A DNA stretch of 64,000 nt from NCBI RefSeq assembly GCF_001949145.1, contig NW_019091490.1:1231303-1295302 (forward strand). Direction: 5' to 3'. Every line of letters starts with the position of its first letter. Position 1 is the stretch's first letter. Shown one piece after another: positions 1 through 11,120 of this stretch. Position numbers and translations under genes: made by a program. The notes under the pieces were generated by a model. It did not search any database. It was not told where the DNA came from and worked only from the letters and a program-made list of their open reading frames with translations. This DNA comes from Acanthaster planci (taxonomy: Eukaryota > Echinodermata > Asteroidea > Valvatida > Acanthasteridae).

Positions 1-2544
1 TCCACGTTGCTTTGCTTAACACATACTTTTGTCAGGCTGTATTTTCTGCCATGCAGCTACCGGTATAGGGGGGAATAAGTGATTTTGGACAACAATAGAG
101 ATGGGTGCCAAAATGGGACCAAGAAGTCACATGACCAGTTCATACAGGCTCATAGCAGACTGGAAATCATAAAGAAACACATGACAAAAAGTTGCATGAA
201 ATCCTCCCTGCCCCCTTTTGCTCTCCAATTTAAGGTTTCAAATTCCATTTTCTGCCAATGGCTACAAATCCATCTCCTTGTACAGTATGCATGTACCGTG
301 CATGAGCCAGCAGATAAAGCCCTCGCCCATCTACAATTACACACTTGCCAAATGAGTACATTACATGAACATATTGGCAACACATCCATACATGTCCATC
401 AACGGTATTCAGAAAGTGTACCGCTTACTACAATCCAGGCTTGAAGTTTCCATTTTGCTGGGGGGAGGGAACATGCCCATACATGTACTGCATATGTTTG
501 TCAATAATCCAATGCCACTTGGACGTTTTTAAACCAGAGGCACGAATGCACATATGCACGTTTATGACAGCGCAAGTTCAGTTGCAAAATTGAGATAATA
601 AAAATGAAAACATACAGGACAATAATGCACAAGATGCTTTTTGGGTTAACGATTTGAACCCATTCACTCAGCAGGTCACTCAATTCTAAATATTCGGTGC
701 ATAGGTGCATGTACATGCATGTACATGTACACTGTCTGCATAACATGGCTTACATGTACATTAATGAGCATGCTAAACATTTGTTCCTTTTCCCCTAAGG
801 CCACAACATGCATAGAGCTGCATGTGATGCATCAAGGTCACCAATGAAAGTTGCATGGAATTGTACAATTTCTACCGGTACTTTGAATACGTTGGAGCCA
901 GTGTATGGGAAGACGGGATTCTGCCAGTGTTTTCATGTATACACAAAAGGTGTGAGACTCTGGGAAATACTTGTTTTGTACATGTGAATTAGGGAATCCC
1001 CATTGATTACGCAATTTGACTTGGTTTTTTTTGGGGGGGAGGACTTCAAAGTTTCCTGAAAAAAACAGTATTGCTCAGCCTCGTTGTCAATGGGTTTCAA
1101 AACAGTTCACGGAAACATTCGTCCTTTTGCATTAAAACAAAGTAAAACTGTCAGCGCCTTGCATGCAAACTCCATCTGGAAGCCAAAAAGGCCACAAACA
1201 TGTTCATGTTTGGGGCACAATATCGGGCAGAAATGGTGCACTTTTCACAAATGCCATTAAAACCTCCACTCTGTGATTTCCATTCTCGGGTCTTAATATA
1301 ATTAACCAAAATTATCTTCAGTCTGATCCTCAATGTAAACTTTGTCAAAAATAGGCTCTTTTTTTTTGGCACGTCTTGCCAATCTTTCGGGGGAATCTGG
1401 GAAAAATGTGTCCAACGAAACTTGTAAACTCTTCACCAGACTCAAAAATTGGAGAACAGGGATTATTGGACTTTGTCGGAACTTCACGATCAGTTCAACT
1501 TGGGCTTAAATGATAACGTGACTGCGTTTCAAGACACACCACGTTTGGGGTCTTCACAAACACGTAGAGGATGTTTTCTTTTAAAATACGAGCTTGCAAG
1601 CCGGGATAATACTCTGTCACGTTCCTGTTCTGTACATCAGTAATGAACTGTAATGATCAGTAATGAACAATGTCAAGCAATGCAAGTCTGACCAGCAATT
1701 GGGTAGACACACACAAGCATGCGGGAAAGTCATCAAATTTCACGCGACAGAGTGAAGAAAAAAACCTGTTGATGCCCTGCATTTGACCAAAATAACACTC
1801 AAACTGTCTGGGCTCAGTGCTAGCCAAGAAAAACAGCTGTACTTATAAAACAAATAGAGAAAGCATGCATAAATATTTTGAAACGCAGTACACATTAAGT
1901 CCCCTCAAAGTGTACACCAGAATGTACATCAACTTCCCCCAAATTCTGAGGAAATTCAGGGCAAACAACTATGATCCTTTCAAACTAATCCTGAGGTTTA
2001 CATCACTGACTTTAACAAAAAAATTGATAGGGTGGTTAATTAATTTATTTCATTTTATTCTGTGTCTTCACATCTGATGCGAAACAGCAAGGGCAAAAGG
2101 CTGATACACAGTGACATATCCAAGGAGGGAAAAAAAACATGAAAGCTATACGTATTCAATTTAAAATACCACCAAGTAGTTTTATTGTTTTACGATGTAC
2201 GGTCAGTTTGATGGGAACACCTGCTTGTATGCTGCATCGAAGTAGAAAGATAGTCTCGAGGGTGGATGTGGTACTATTGCAAAGACATGCAATGTGTGGG
2301 AATTGTCTGTGAACATACCTGTGTGGCTATATACATGTACATGAATGTATTGTGGAATACCGAATCAACATAGCTTTACAGTTGACAGTTGCAAGTGCAT
2401 GTACATGTAAATGACACAGTAGACTTGTTCTAAAAAATGTCTGAAAAAAAAACCCGCGCTTTCAAACAAAGAAGTAAAACATAAAAAACATCCAACCAAG
2501 CGTACATCAACCCAGTTGGGTGGAAATGTGAAGCTTAACATTAT

Positions 2545-2850
2545 CCCTAACCCTACATAATACTACAAATTACTACTTGTAGTAAAATGTAGTAATAAGT
2601 GCTGTCGCTTGTAAGAGGACATGACTTTATTGTTCTGTGAAGCCATAAGATACAATAAGTAAGACAATGTACCATAAAGTGCTGTGGCACAATGAATGCA
2701 TGGTTTTAATTTTTCTCTGTACGAGTAACAATGGAAGTAACCTAGCCAGAAGTAGTAATTTGTAGCGCTAGGTCCTTCAGGCTCAGACTACTACTTAGTA
2801 TTTTGTAGCACTGTGTAGTGTAAGCCAAACAATATGCTTGGCGGTTAGGG
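2545..2850 (+). mobile_element. piggyBac-like MITE, copy 1
   Basis: A 306-bp element starting CCCTAACC and ending GGTTAGGG, flanked by TTAT (2541-2544, a decayed TTAA) on the left and TTAA (2851-2854) on the right. It aligns along its whole length with the inverted copy at 4932-5237. It has no coding capacity. TTAA target sites with CCC...GGG ends are the known signature of the piggyBac superfamily; the assignment is inferred from that. Confidence 0.75.
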
Positions 2851-4931
2851 TTAATTTAAACAGTTGACCCTAAAACAGGCTTCTAGAGTCAAAGAAAAAA
2901 ACGAAGGGTTAAAAGTCAGCACAATGTACCGGTAGGTTAGCAGCTGACGGATTTAAGGAAAGTAAACCTATTTGTTCTTTTAAAGCCAAGTGCAAAAATA
3001 TGAAAAACACATGGTACGTTTTCACTGTTGGTAGCAAGCATTGTCTGAGGTTATGAAGTTTTCAGTACTGGAACATTTTTGTTCATACAAGGGGCAACAA
3101 AATGGCAGATGGAAAATAACAAAAAGACTGCACCAGGGATACCGGTGCGTACATGTACCTCAAATTTGGAACGGTGCTACAGTGTCACTCTTGTCATTTT
3201 TTTGTTTCATTTTTTTCCAAAAAAATTCTGTGTTCACTTTCCACGAGTGTTTTTTGTTTCTTTTTAGGAGGCAGATTCTTACTCCCAGAAGTTTTTTTAA
3301 TGTGGGAAATAAAGTTTAAGGCCCACTTGTCTATATTAGGCTGGTATGGTTCCTGTGTCCAATGCTGCAGATTGGTCCACTGGAATTAGACAGTAGCCAG
3401 TCTGAAAGTCTTGACTATATCCAGTTCAGTATATCCAGACTATACCCGTGCAAACAGAATGCACATTGCTACATGTACATGTATGTTGTGGAAAATTCTG
3501 GGGAATTCCATTTTTTCGTATATACATGTAATTGCTTGGTTTCAAAGAGGTTTCGATAAAGTTCTTCCAAATGAGTACCATGTGAAACATAACATTTAAA
3601 CGAGGTGCCAAAATGGAGAGCGGAAAAGACACGTTCAGAGGATGTATAGTTTCACACCAGAGACAAGCAAAATAAACATACTCGTGAAAATTGATTGGTA
3701 TATCATGGTGCTGATCTTCGATGTGGTGAAAATATCTTCATTGTAATCATCCTGGGTTCTTCTCAATCAACCAGGAAGTTTTTGGGGAGAAATCTGCAAA
3801 CCTTGCTAAGGTACATTTACATGTAACGATCCGAGCCACTATTACTGCACATGGGACTTGATGCCCGCCAAAAGTTTTGGGCACAAAGACAGACTGAGCC
3901 CCACCTGTGGATTCCAGAAAAACACACAGGTGGAGTCGGGATGAACTGGTGTAAAATGGAAAGTTTCCTGTCTCCAATTATGTACCCTTCAGTAAACACA
4001 CACTTACAAAATATGAACATGCATCCCCACACAATACTGAAACCAAACGTGTACATACATGCATGTACCGACATGTACACTGTACATGTACAGTATAGGC
4101 CTACCAAAACCATGATCCACTATACTTTTCTTGGACTTTGTATCGTTTGCAGAGATTGAAGCCGATGATAACTACAAGTAAACTTTGCCCGGTTTGAGGG
4201 TGAAGTTGTCCATAAGGTTGAATGAAGATTGTGGTGGACATTACTAGTTACTCTGAGTCATACAACTTGATAACGTAAGTGGTGTGTGACCAACTGGTAC
4301 TCTGCTTTTCAGTCCCTGTGAAGAAGCACATTTACAATTTAAATAGACATGATTTAAGGGTGTGTGGTCCACTGGCACAAAAGAGTGTGGGTGACACAGG
4401 GGGGAAAAAATCCATGTTGCACATGATGCACGCACGTCTCTTTTAAAGAGAATTTACAGATTAGGAATTGAGGTGCGGGGGGGGGAACTGATCACGTGGC
4501 TCTTCGCGCTCTGTGTGTATTTCACGTCACTGCAGTTACTGAGCAGTTTGTTGCACATTCAGATATGTGCATATTTGAAAAAACAAACGGAGAATGAAAA
4601 ATATGACAATGCAAATTATGAGTGACAAAGCCTATTCCACCCCACAGATTATCTGACTTGTAAATGGACAATCTGCCCCCCTCTCTAATCACTTTGCAGA
4701 GCAATTCACAACTGTTTTGACCAAAAAAAAAATTGCTGTTCCTTCTTCTACCGTATCACGCCCAACGTCAGTTTAGCATTATCATCCTGACATAAACCTG
4801 CAACATGCCAGTAGTCTGATAACTGATTCTTCAAGGGACACATGTGCCCGGTACATCAAGACCTGAGACATGATGAGTTTCTCTTTTACTTTTAATATTT
4901 CAGCAAACAGATATTAAAGACCTTTACTTAA

Positions 4932-5237
4932 CCCTAACAGTACCGGGCATTGTATGGCTTAAGAGTACTCAGTACTACAAAATAGTAAGTAACACTCTGA
5001 GCCTGAAGGACCTAGCGCTACAGATTACTACTCCTGGCTAGGTTTATTCCGTTGTTACTCGTACAGAGAACAATGAAACCATGCATTCATAGTGCCACAG
5101 CACTGTATGGTACATTTCTTCTCTATTTTGTTTTATGGCTTCAGAGAATAATAATGTCATGTCCTCTTACAAGCGACAGGGCCGGGTACTACATTTTACT
5201 ACTAAGTAGTACTTTGTAGCATTCGGGAATGTTAGGG
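4932..5237 (-). mobile_element. piggyBac-like MITE, copy 2 (inverted)
   Basis: A 306-bp element, CCCTAACAG...GTTAGGG, with perfect TTAA on both sides (4928-4931 and 5238-5241). It is the reverse complement of the copy at 2545-2850, with scattered substitutions but the same total length. Shared internal blocks include CTGTCGCTTGTAAGAGGACA and TAGCGCTAGGTCCTTCAGGC. Confidence 0.8.
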
Positions 5238-6132
5238 TTAATTAACATGCACAAGTGAAGGTCCGAAGCTTGACACTGCATATGTCCTGTATGTTACACA
5301 GAGATAGCAATATTTATCCAACTGTACTTACTACAACCATCTTAACGCATTACATGTATTCGGATTTCAGGAAGTTTGATTTGTAAGGCCTACTCTGTTT
5401 CAGCAACCAATGCCTAAATACATGTACCTTTTCCTTACCTTCACCTATACATGTACATTTGACACACAACACGGTTAAGAGACCAGTTATGATGGCAGTG
5501 TTTCCCCTATGGTTACAAAGTTCTGCCGGTATTTCAACGCCCCGAAACACTGAATACATGTATGTCAATAAACCTGCTGGCCAGGGCTGACTCAGATCGA
5601 ACGACCGAATGTACACCTGAAAATCGACATCACTGACCATATTGCTCGGTCAACCAGCCTCCAGGGAGAAGCAGTTCGCAGACCAACTCGTAACAATCAT
5701 TGAAATTATCACTTTTGCCAGCACAACAGAACGCGTTACCCTTCACCATAGAATTAGCATGGGACAACAATTAGAGAAACACCTGTTGCTTTGGTGACAA
5801 TATTTTTCCTGATAACAAGTTGTTCAAATGGACTCACTGTCTGTACAATGTACATGTACCTTTGTGTTTAACGAGTAAACTTGTTAACATACTTTCCAGA
5901 ACAATCACCAGGCGATTTGGTAAGTAAAGAGTGAATTTCTTTCTGTCTTATTTCACTGTGTTACATGTAAACGTAGGAATATTCAGCTTGAAAAATAAAC
6001 ATTCGATCACTGGGTTGATTTTGGAAGAGCCACACTTGGCAAACTTCTGTTCAGCTAAACATATCAGCTCCCGCATTGTACATGCTGTTAGCACCCTGAT
6101 CCCACATAATGAATACTTTACACCCCTCCAAC

Positions 6133-6631
6133 TAGGGCTGTGCCGAATATCCGAATAACCGAATATTCAATCGATTATCGAATATTCGAATATTATTTTT
6201 CGAATTTAAATATTCGACTACAAAATTAACGAAAAGGGAGGGAAAGTTTTCTTTTCCTTTTAAACGAGGAAAATTGCATATGGAGGCTTGTTTCAAGCAG
6301 ATTTGAATGAAAAGCGACAGAAATCTTACAATGATTCCAAAGGCACCGGTACATTATTCATTAAACAATTTAAAAGGAACAGAAATTTACAACAGGGCAA
6401 GAAGTATTGTTCATCTCTTAAATCTTGATAAATCGTGACTGGAGATACTCCTAGATGTGAGAAGCTATTTATATTGATCATAATGTAAAGTTGTGTGCGC
6501 TATTGTAACTGATTTTGTGTACGGGTTGGTCACCAACAATCTGCAGGTCGGTACGACCAAATATTTGGATATTTGATCAAACTTAAAGTCGAATATTTGA
6601 ATAGTGAATTGTTCGAATTGACTCAGCCCTA
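6133..6631. mobile_element. hAT-superfamily MITE
   Basis: A 499-bp element with ends TAGGGCTGTGCCGAATA and, on the other strand, TAGGGCTGAGTCAATTCG. A perfect 8-bp target duplication CCTCCAAC lies at 6125-6132 and 6632-6639. The ends are rich in GAATATTCG palindromes. The 8-bp duplication and YAGGGCTG ends are hallmarks of hAT transposons. No transposase frame is present. Confidence 0.8.
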
Positions 6632-7597
6632 CCTCCAACTGCCAAATCAGGTTACAGCTTCATGGCTTATGTCTGCAACCTCTACAAAATGATATTTTTT
6701 TTTGCAGTGAGGTCAGTGTGTCAGGGAGGGCTTTACAAGGCTACGTGGTACATGTAACTTAACTTCAATCATTGCATTGTAAAAGATAAAGCATTTTGGT
6801 AAACATAAAATGGTGGAAATGCAGGCTTCGTCCCGAGCGCTACAACTGTGCTGACCGCAAGAGTGCACTCTCGAGTTGTGCCTGTTAAATCGCTACAGCG
6901 CCCTCCTGGATTTTTAGCGCGAAGATCCTACTAACGAAACATGTCAGAATTTCTCTCAATAGTCTTCCGCTTCTTTCTGCTTGACGGCCTCCGTTCCAAA
7001 TCTTGATTCTTCTGATACAAATCACCTGTGAGGTTTGTTCTCGATTCAAGTCTTATTTTTATTGTAAACACTCTTATCTCCACATCTTTGTCGTTTTTTG
7101 TATGCTCTATATCATGTCTTGGGGGCTGCCATCTTGTTGTTTCTGGGTATGTTCGCATAGACTTATACATGTACGCACCATGTGCGATGCTTGTTTTCAT
7201 ATTTAGTTTGCTCGTCTATATACCCATTCTCGATGTTATTTAGTTGTTTGCGCTGAGGAGAGGTGACATTCTGTTGGAGTTTATCAGGTTTGGTACAGTA
7301 ACCTGCATGTACAAGTACATAGACAAGTACATGAACCTGTTGCATTTTGTGAGGTTCAGTATGCTTTCTAGTGCAGGAGCCTAGGGGGTTAGGGTTAAGG
7401 TCGGGGCCTGCATGAGTCTTTTAACAGTTGAGTGACTGGGGGGAAAATTTCAGAGCGGGCACCGAGAAGTGCCTGTAGCAGCCAGCGGAGGGGAAGGAGA
7501 AGGACATCTGCTCCCCCTACAACACCATTCCTTGCTGTATGGTTCAGTTGGTTCTGTGAAACCATCCGACATTTGGAGCACGGGAACCGGTACTTAC

Positions 7598-10500
7598 TTT
7601 CCTTGGCGAACCTGGTGGAGGCAATCAGGCACTTTCCCAGCGACTCCTCCTTCTTGTAGGGTATGGACCACTGGTCGGTGAAGACGCGCCCCTCCAACTC
7701 ATACAGGTTGGTGGCAGGGAACTCCTTGGACACCTCCGGATCGTCCTCGTCTCCCGCATCTTGGTCAGGCCTGGCGCTGAGCTTAGCCTCCTGTAGAGCA
7801 CGTCAGAGGAAAACGATGACAAAAAAAAACAGCTGTGGATTTGCAGATTTAACTGGCAGGCGATAAAAGAATTTTCACTGAACCTTAATTTGGCCAGCTC
7901 CAAGGCCACAGGTCCTTCAAAATACGGATACGCAAGATTTTGAATGATACATGTACATGTACATGTACATACATGTTGTCCACTGCACGTGTATTAAAGG
8001 CACGGCTTTGCCAAGGAATACCCAATATCCAACTGAGCATGACCTGATGACATAACTGTACATATGTATATGTACTATAAACTGACATACCACACCGGAG
8101 GTGGATGAGAGATCCTATTATTTAGCATCAACACAGCTTTAGCAAATAACATAAGTATTTTCATGTTTAAATGATGTATTTGTGATCGTCATTACATGCA
8201 GGCTCCTGGATATCATATACAACACATTGGAATGATCTTGAGTGTGCATTTTTTGTGACAAGGTATCAAAGCAACGGTGCCGTTTGCGCAGCCCAACTGG
8301 CTGCAATCTTGAAAAGAAAGATGGCGGCCTTCACCCATCATGAAAATATTCCCTTCCAGCAGAAATCTGGATGCCAATTCACTTATTGTCTTATATAGAC
8401 CTACATGTACTTGTGACAGTAAATGTGAGAGTCTGCTATCTACCCTTAAGCCTATGATGATTCCGTGGAAAGTTTAATAGACAGCACTGAAGTTCTTGAT
8501 ATGTTGTTGACGCTGTATATGTAGATCCTTGTTGACGCTAATTAGCAGAACTATGAATGAGTCCCTACAATACACCCATGCGTGATTATCAACATTATTT
8601 GTAATACAAATGTGTGAAAAACAATATTATGTACATGCGTTATGTAAGGGTAAATAAATAAAGGACTGGGACACAATGAACTTATTAACACAGTGTAATG
8701 AACCGAGAGCAGTCACACAGTACGCAGCCTACACGTACATGGTCATGATGGTGTAGTGTGTCTATGTGAGTAATACATGTACCATTTTCTTTCCAAGAAC
8801 TGAAGAAGTTGTCACGAAAAAAGTAGGACTTTAATAGTAAAAAAAACAAACGGGTATGACTCTAAAAAATACATGCGTATGTCGTCATGTGCCCGGCAAA
8901 AGGCCGTAAGCGGGCTTATGCCCTTTCGCCGGGAAGCATGATCACAGCAGAAAAATTGTTCCCAGTAAAAGGGTGTAAGAAACACACTCTCTTTATTTAG
9001 TGAAACAGAAAAATTTACAAAACAAAATCAACACAGGCTGTTCAAAAGGCAACATTTGAACAACTTATTAAACGACTTGGGAACTTTTTCTAACTTTTTG
9101 CAAAGAAATCTTTATTTTTCATTAGAGTAAAACAGTTGCATACATACATCCTCTTGCCAGGAAATTGTCTTGTTTTTCAGTGATCGTGCTTCCTGGCAAA
9201 AGGTCGTAAGCACTTACGTCCTTTTTCCAGGCACTTGACAATGTATAACTATTCAATGCTATAGAGACATGAGATTTGGTACGGTATATAAAAACTGATT
9301 TTAAAAATCTGGATGTGTAGTCCCAAATGAAATGTATCTAATGTGGACCTCAATACATGAAGTTATAAATGCAGTAATTTTGTTAACATAAACACAACCA
9401 CCACATTTTCATGAAAACTAAACATGATGGTAACGATTGCAAATGAGACAACAAAATGTGACATGGCAATAATGACGGATTAAAAACTCCGTAATGACTG
9501 TTATAAATGTCGTTTGATTTTTTTTTCTGTTGTGTTTGATATTGTTATGCCTTCTGAATACTTGTATATATGTTTAGTTGAATAGCTGACAGATCGTGTA
9601 TTTCGTAAAGTCATTTTAGTTTGTGGTAACTGGTGTCCTGAGCGGTTGCGAGCGTGCACGCTGATGCTGCTCTATCACTGCCAAAAGTTTTAGTCTGCCC
9701 AGTTGCCCCAATCAATTAAAAATAACCCATTTGTAAATTTAGAATGCCCAAGGAATCTGCAACTGTTGCCACAAATTAAAGCTGCAGACTTTTCTCACCG
9801 TGACTGCAATCGCGTCTTGTTCGTAACGTGTTACGAGCATGCACTGTGTACCACGTCAAGCCTACACTTGCTGGTGTAAACCATATAAACACAGCCTCGT
9901 AGCCAGTATGTATGGGCAACATGCACATGTAACGTTTCCTACAACAGGGAACAAGGATGGGGTCACGACCTTTGATGTGTCTTCACGTCGGTGCAGCTGT
10001 TACACGCGTGACTGTCAAAATTAACGGTTCGTAATCCAAGGAAATCTGAGTCAATCCACTGCCATTGCATAATATCTCTTCATTAGAAGCCCAGTGTAAG
10101 AACTTAGAGACATGACAGACACCATATTACCATTCTGTTCTGTTATTTGGCAAACTATGTGCTTACTGACTGATTTTTGGACAGTGACATATGACGATGT
10201 ACGAAAGTCACTCCGCAACCTGTTTTTTAAAAAAAATATATTTTTCTCATCTAGATGTCACACATTTGAAACCAATTTCGTATACGTGCACATATGCAAA
10301 AGGTGGACCATGCAGGGTGGCGGGGTATTCTGCATGTCAACTGAATTTAACTTCTAATTCCAAAATGCAAGTGAGAATTCAAAACACTAAGCCTACACCA
10401 ATTTAACAAGCCAAAAACAAAAGACAATAAACAATGACATGTGGCAACTGGCATAAAAATGCTGTTCCATGTTTAAGCAAAACAAAACTAAAATAAAATT

Positions 10501-10820
10501 TCTATTCTTCCAATTTGTCCACTAACTTCTTCAGGTTCAACAGCTTCATCATAGCTTGGAGGCGCTGGATCCGAGTGATGCCTGGGCTCCGACCTCTCTC
10601 CTTTGGACTTCCCCGACGACGAGCCCGACCCGCCCACATCCTCCATCATCTCCACCACTTCGTCCACGGTGTCGTAGGACAGGCCCGGCTGCTCGTTGGT
10701 AAGGATCGCCACGGCCTCGTTGACGTCGTTCTTGCTCAGCGTCAGCGCCCGCTTGATTTCGGTTAGATCGGAAAAGCCCATGTTGACGAGCATCTGTAGG
10801 TTGTCCTCGGTCGGCTCCAT
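7598..10820 (-). CDS. USP24: Ubiquitin-specific protease 24, first two coding exons (partial)
   Basis: USP24 is a large cysteine deubiquitinase; only its N-terminus is here. Exon 1 (10527-10820, 98 codons) starts at the ATG at 10820, chosen because the UBA domain follows at once (residues about 4-46, with the MGFSD loop and the KNDVNEAVAILTNE helix), as in vertebrate USP24. An in-frame ATG 15 codons upstream is less likely. A Gly/Ser-rich linker and a PPSYDE motif follow, matching the PPPAY segment of the human protein. The exon 1 donor is a weak GTTAGT. Exon 2 (7598-7790) carries NLYELEGRVFTDQWSIPYKK and ESLGKCLIAST, nearly identical to human USP24, and ends in phase 1 at a GTAAGT donor. Exon 3 and the catalytic domain lie left of the window. 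Identification is from remembered family sequence; exon borders are inferred. Confidence 0.9.
7791..10526. other. USP24 intron 1
   Basis: A 2.7-kb intron between the two USP24 coding exons. It contains a run of overlapping TACATGTA palindromes at 7948-7975 and one short element with palindromic ends (8888-9237). I see no RNA gene or coding exon in the rest. Confidence 0.7.
8888..9237. mobile_element. Foldback element with self-palindromic ends
   Basis: Two roughly 50-bp segments, 8888-8940 and 9185-9237, are inverted copies of each other. Each is also an imperfect hairpin in itself, with GGCAAAAGGCCGTAAGC folding back on GCTTATGCCCTTTCGCC in the left one. A decayed third motif (CCCAGTAAAAGGGTGTAAG) lies at about 8961. 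There is no coding capacity. The class is unassigned. Confidence 0.5.
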
Positions 10821-11120
10821 GGTCAGTTTGATCGGCTTGCTAGGGATTTTGGAAAACTGTAGCAATTTCCGGCGAAAATGTCTGGGAAATGGAACTAAGC
10901 CGAATGTTTTTCAGGACGGCAACACCCCAAATTCGTTCGCACTGTACGTCGCCATGTTGCAATTAATTAAGACAGGACGCGACAGTAGAGGGCGCTAGTC
11001 CGATTGTCAACGAACCAACCGCTTGCTTGTTGCGTGCACCGTCGCGGGGACGTCCCTAAAGCACAGGTGACACTTCGCTCGTTGACCAGCGCCCAAACAC
11101 CGAGGTGGGCGACGAGCGAA
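10821..11120 (-). promoter_or_regulatory. USP24 upstream region, GC-rich
   Basis: The sequence over and just upstream of USP24 exon 1 (about 10540-11110) is visibly richer in CG dinucleotides than the AT-rich surroundings, as in CpG-island-like promoters. There is no clear TATA box. This placement of the 5' UTR and promoter is inferred from position and composition only. Confidence 0.4.

Larger units (their letters stand above)
1..7597. other. USP24 intron 2 (part), no exon seen
   Basis: No coding exon of USP24 or any other gene is recognisable here; open frames are short and carry no family motif. The stretch holds two piggyBac-like MITEs, one hAT MITE and many TACATGTAC-type palindromes. 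A CpG-poor, AT-rich base composition fits an intron. Confidence 0.7.

Noticed and set aside
7432-7866. Plus-strand frames over USP24 exon 2
   Set aside because: They are shadows of the minus-strand exon, which matches USP24.
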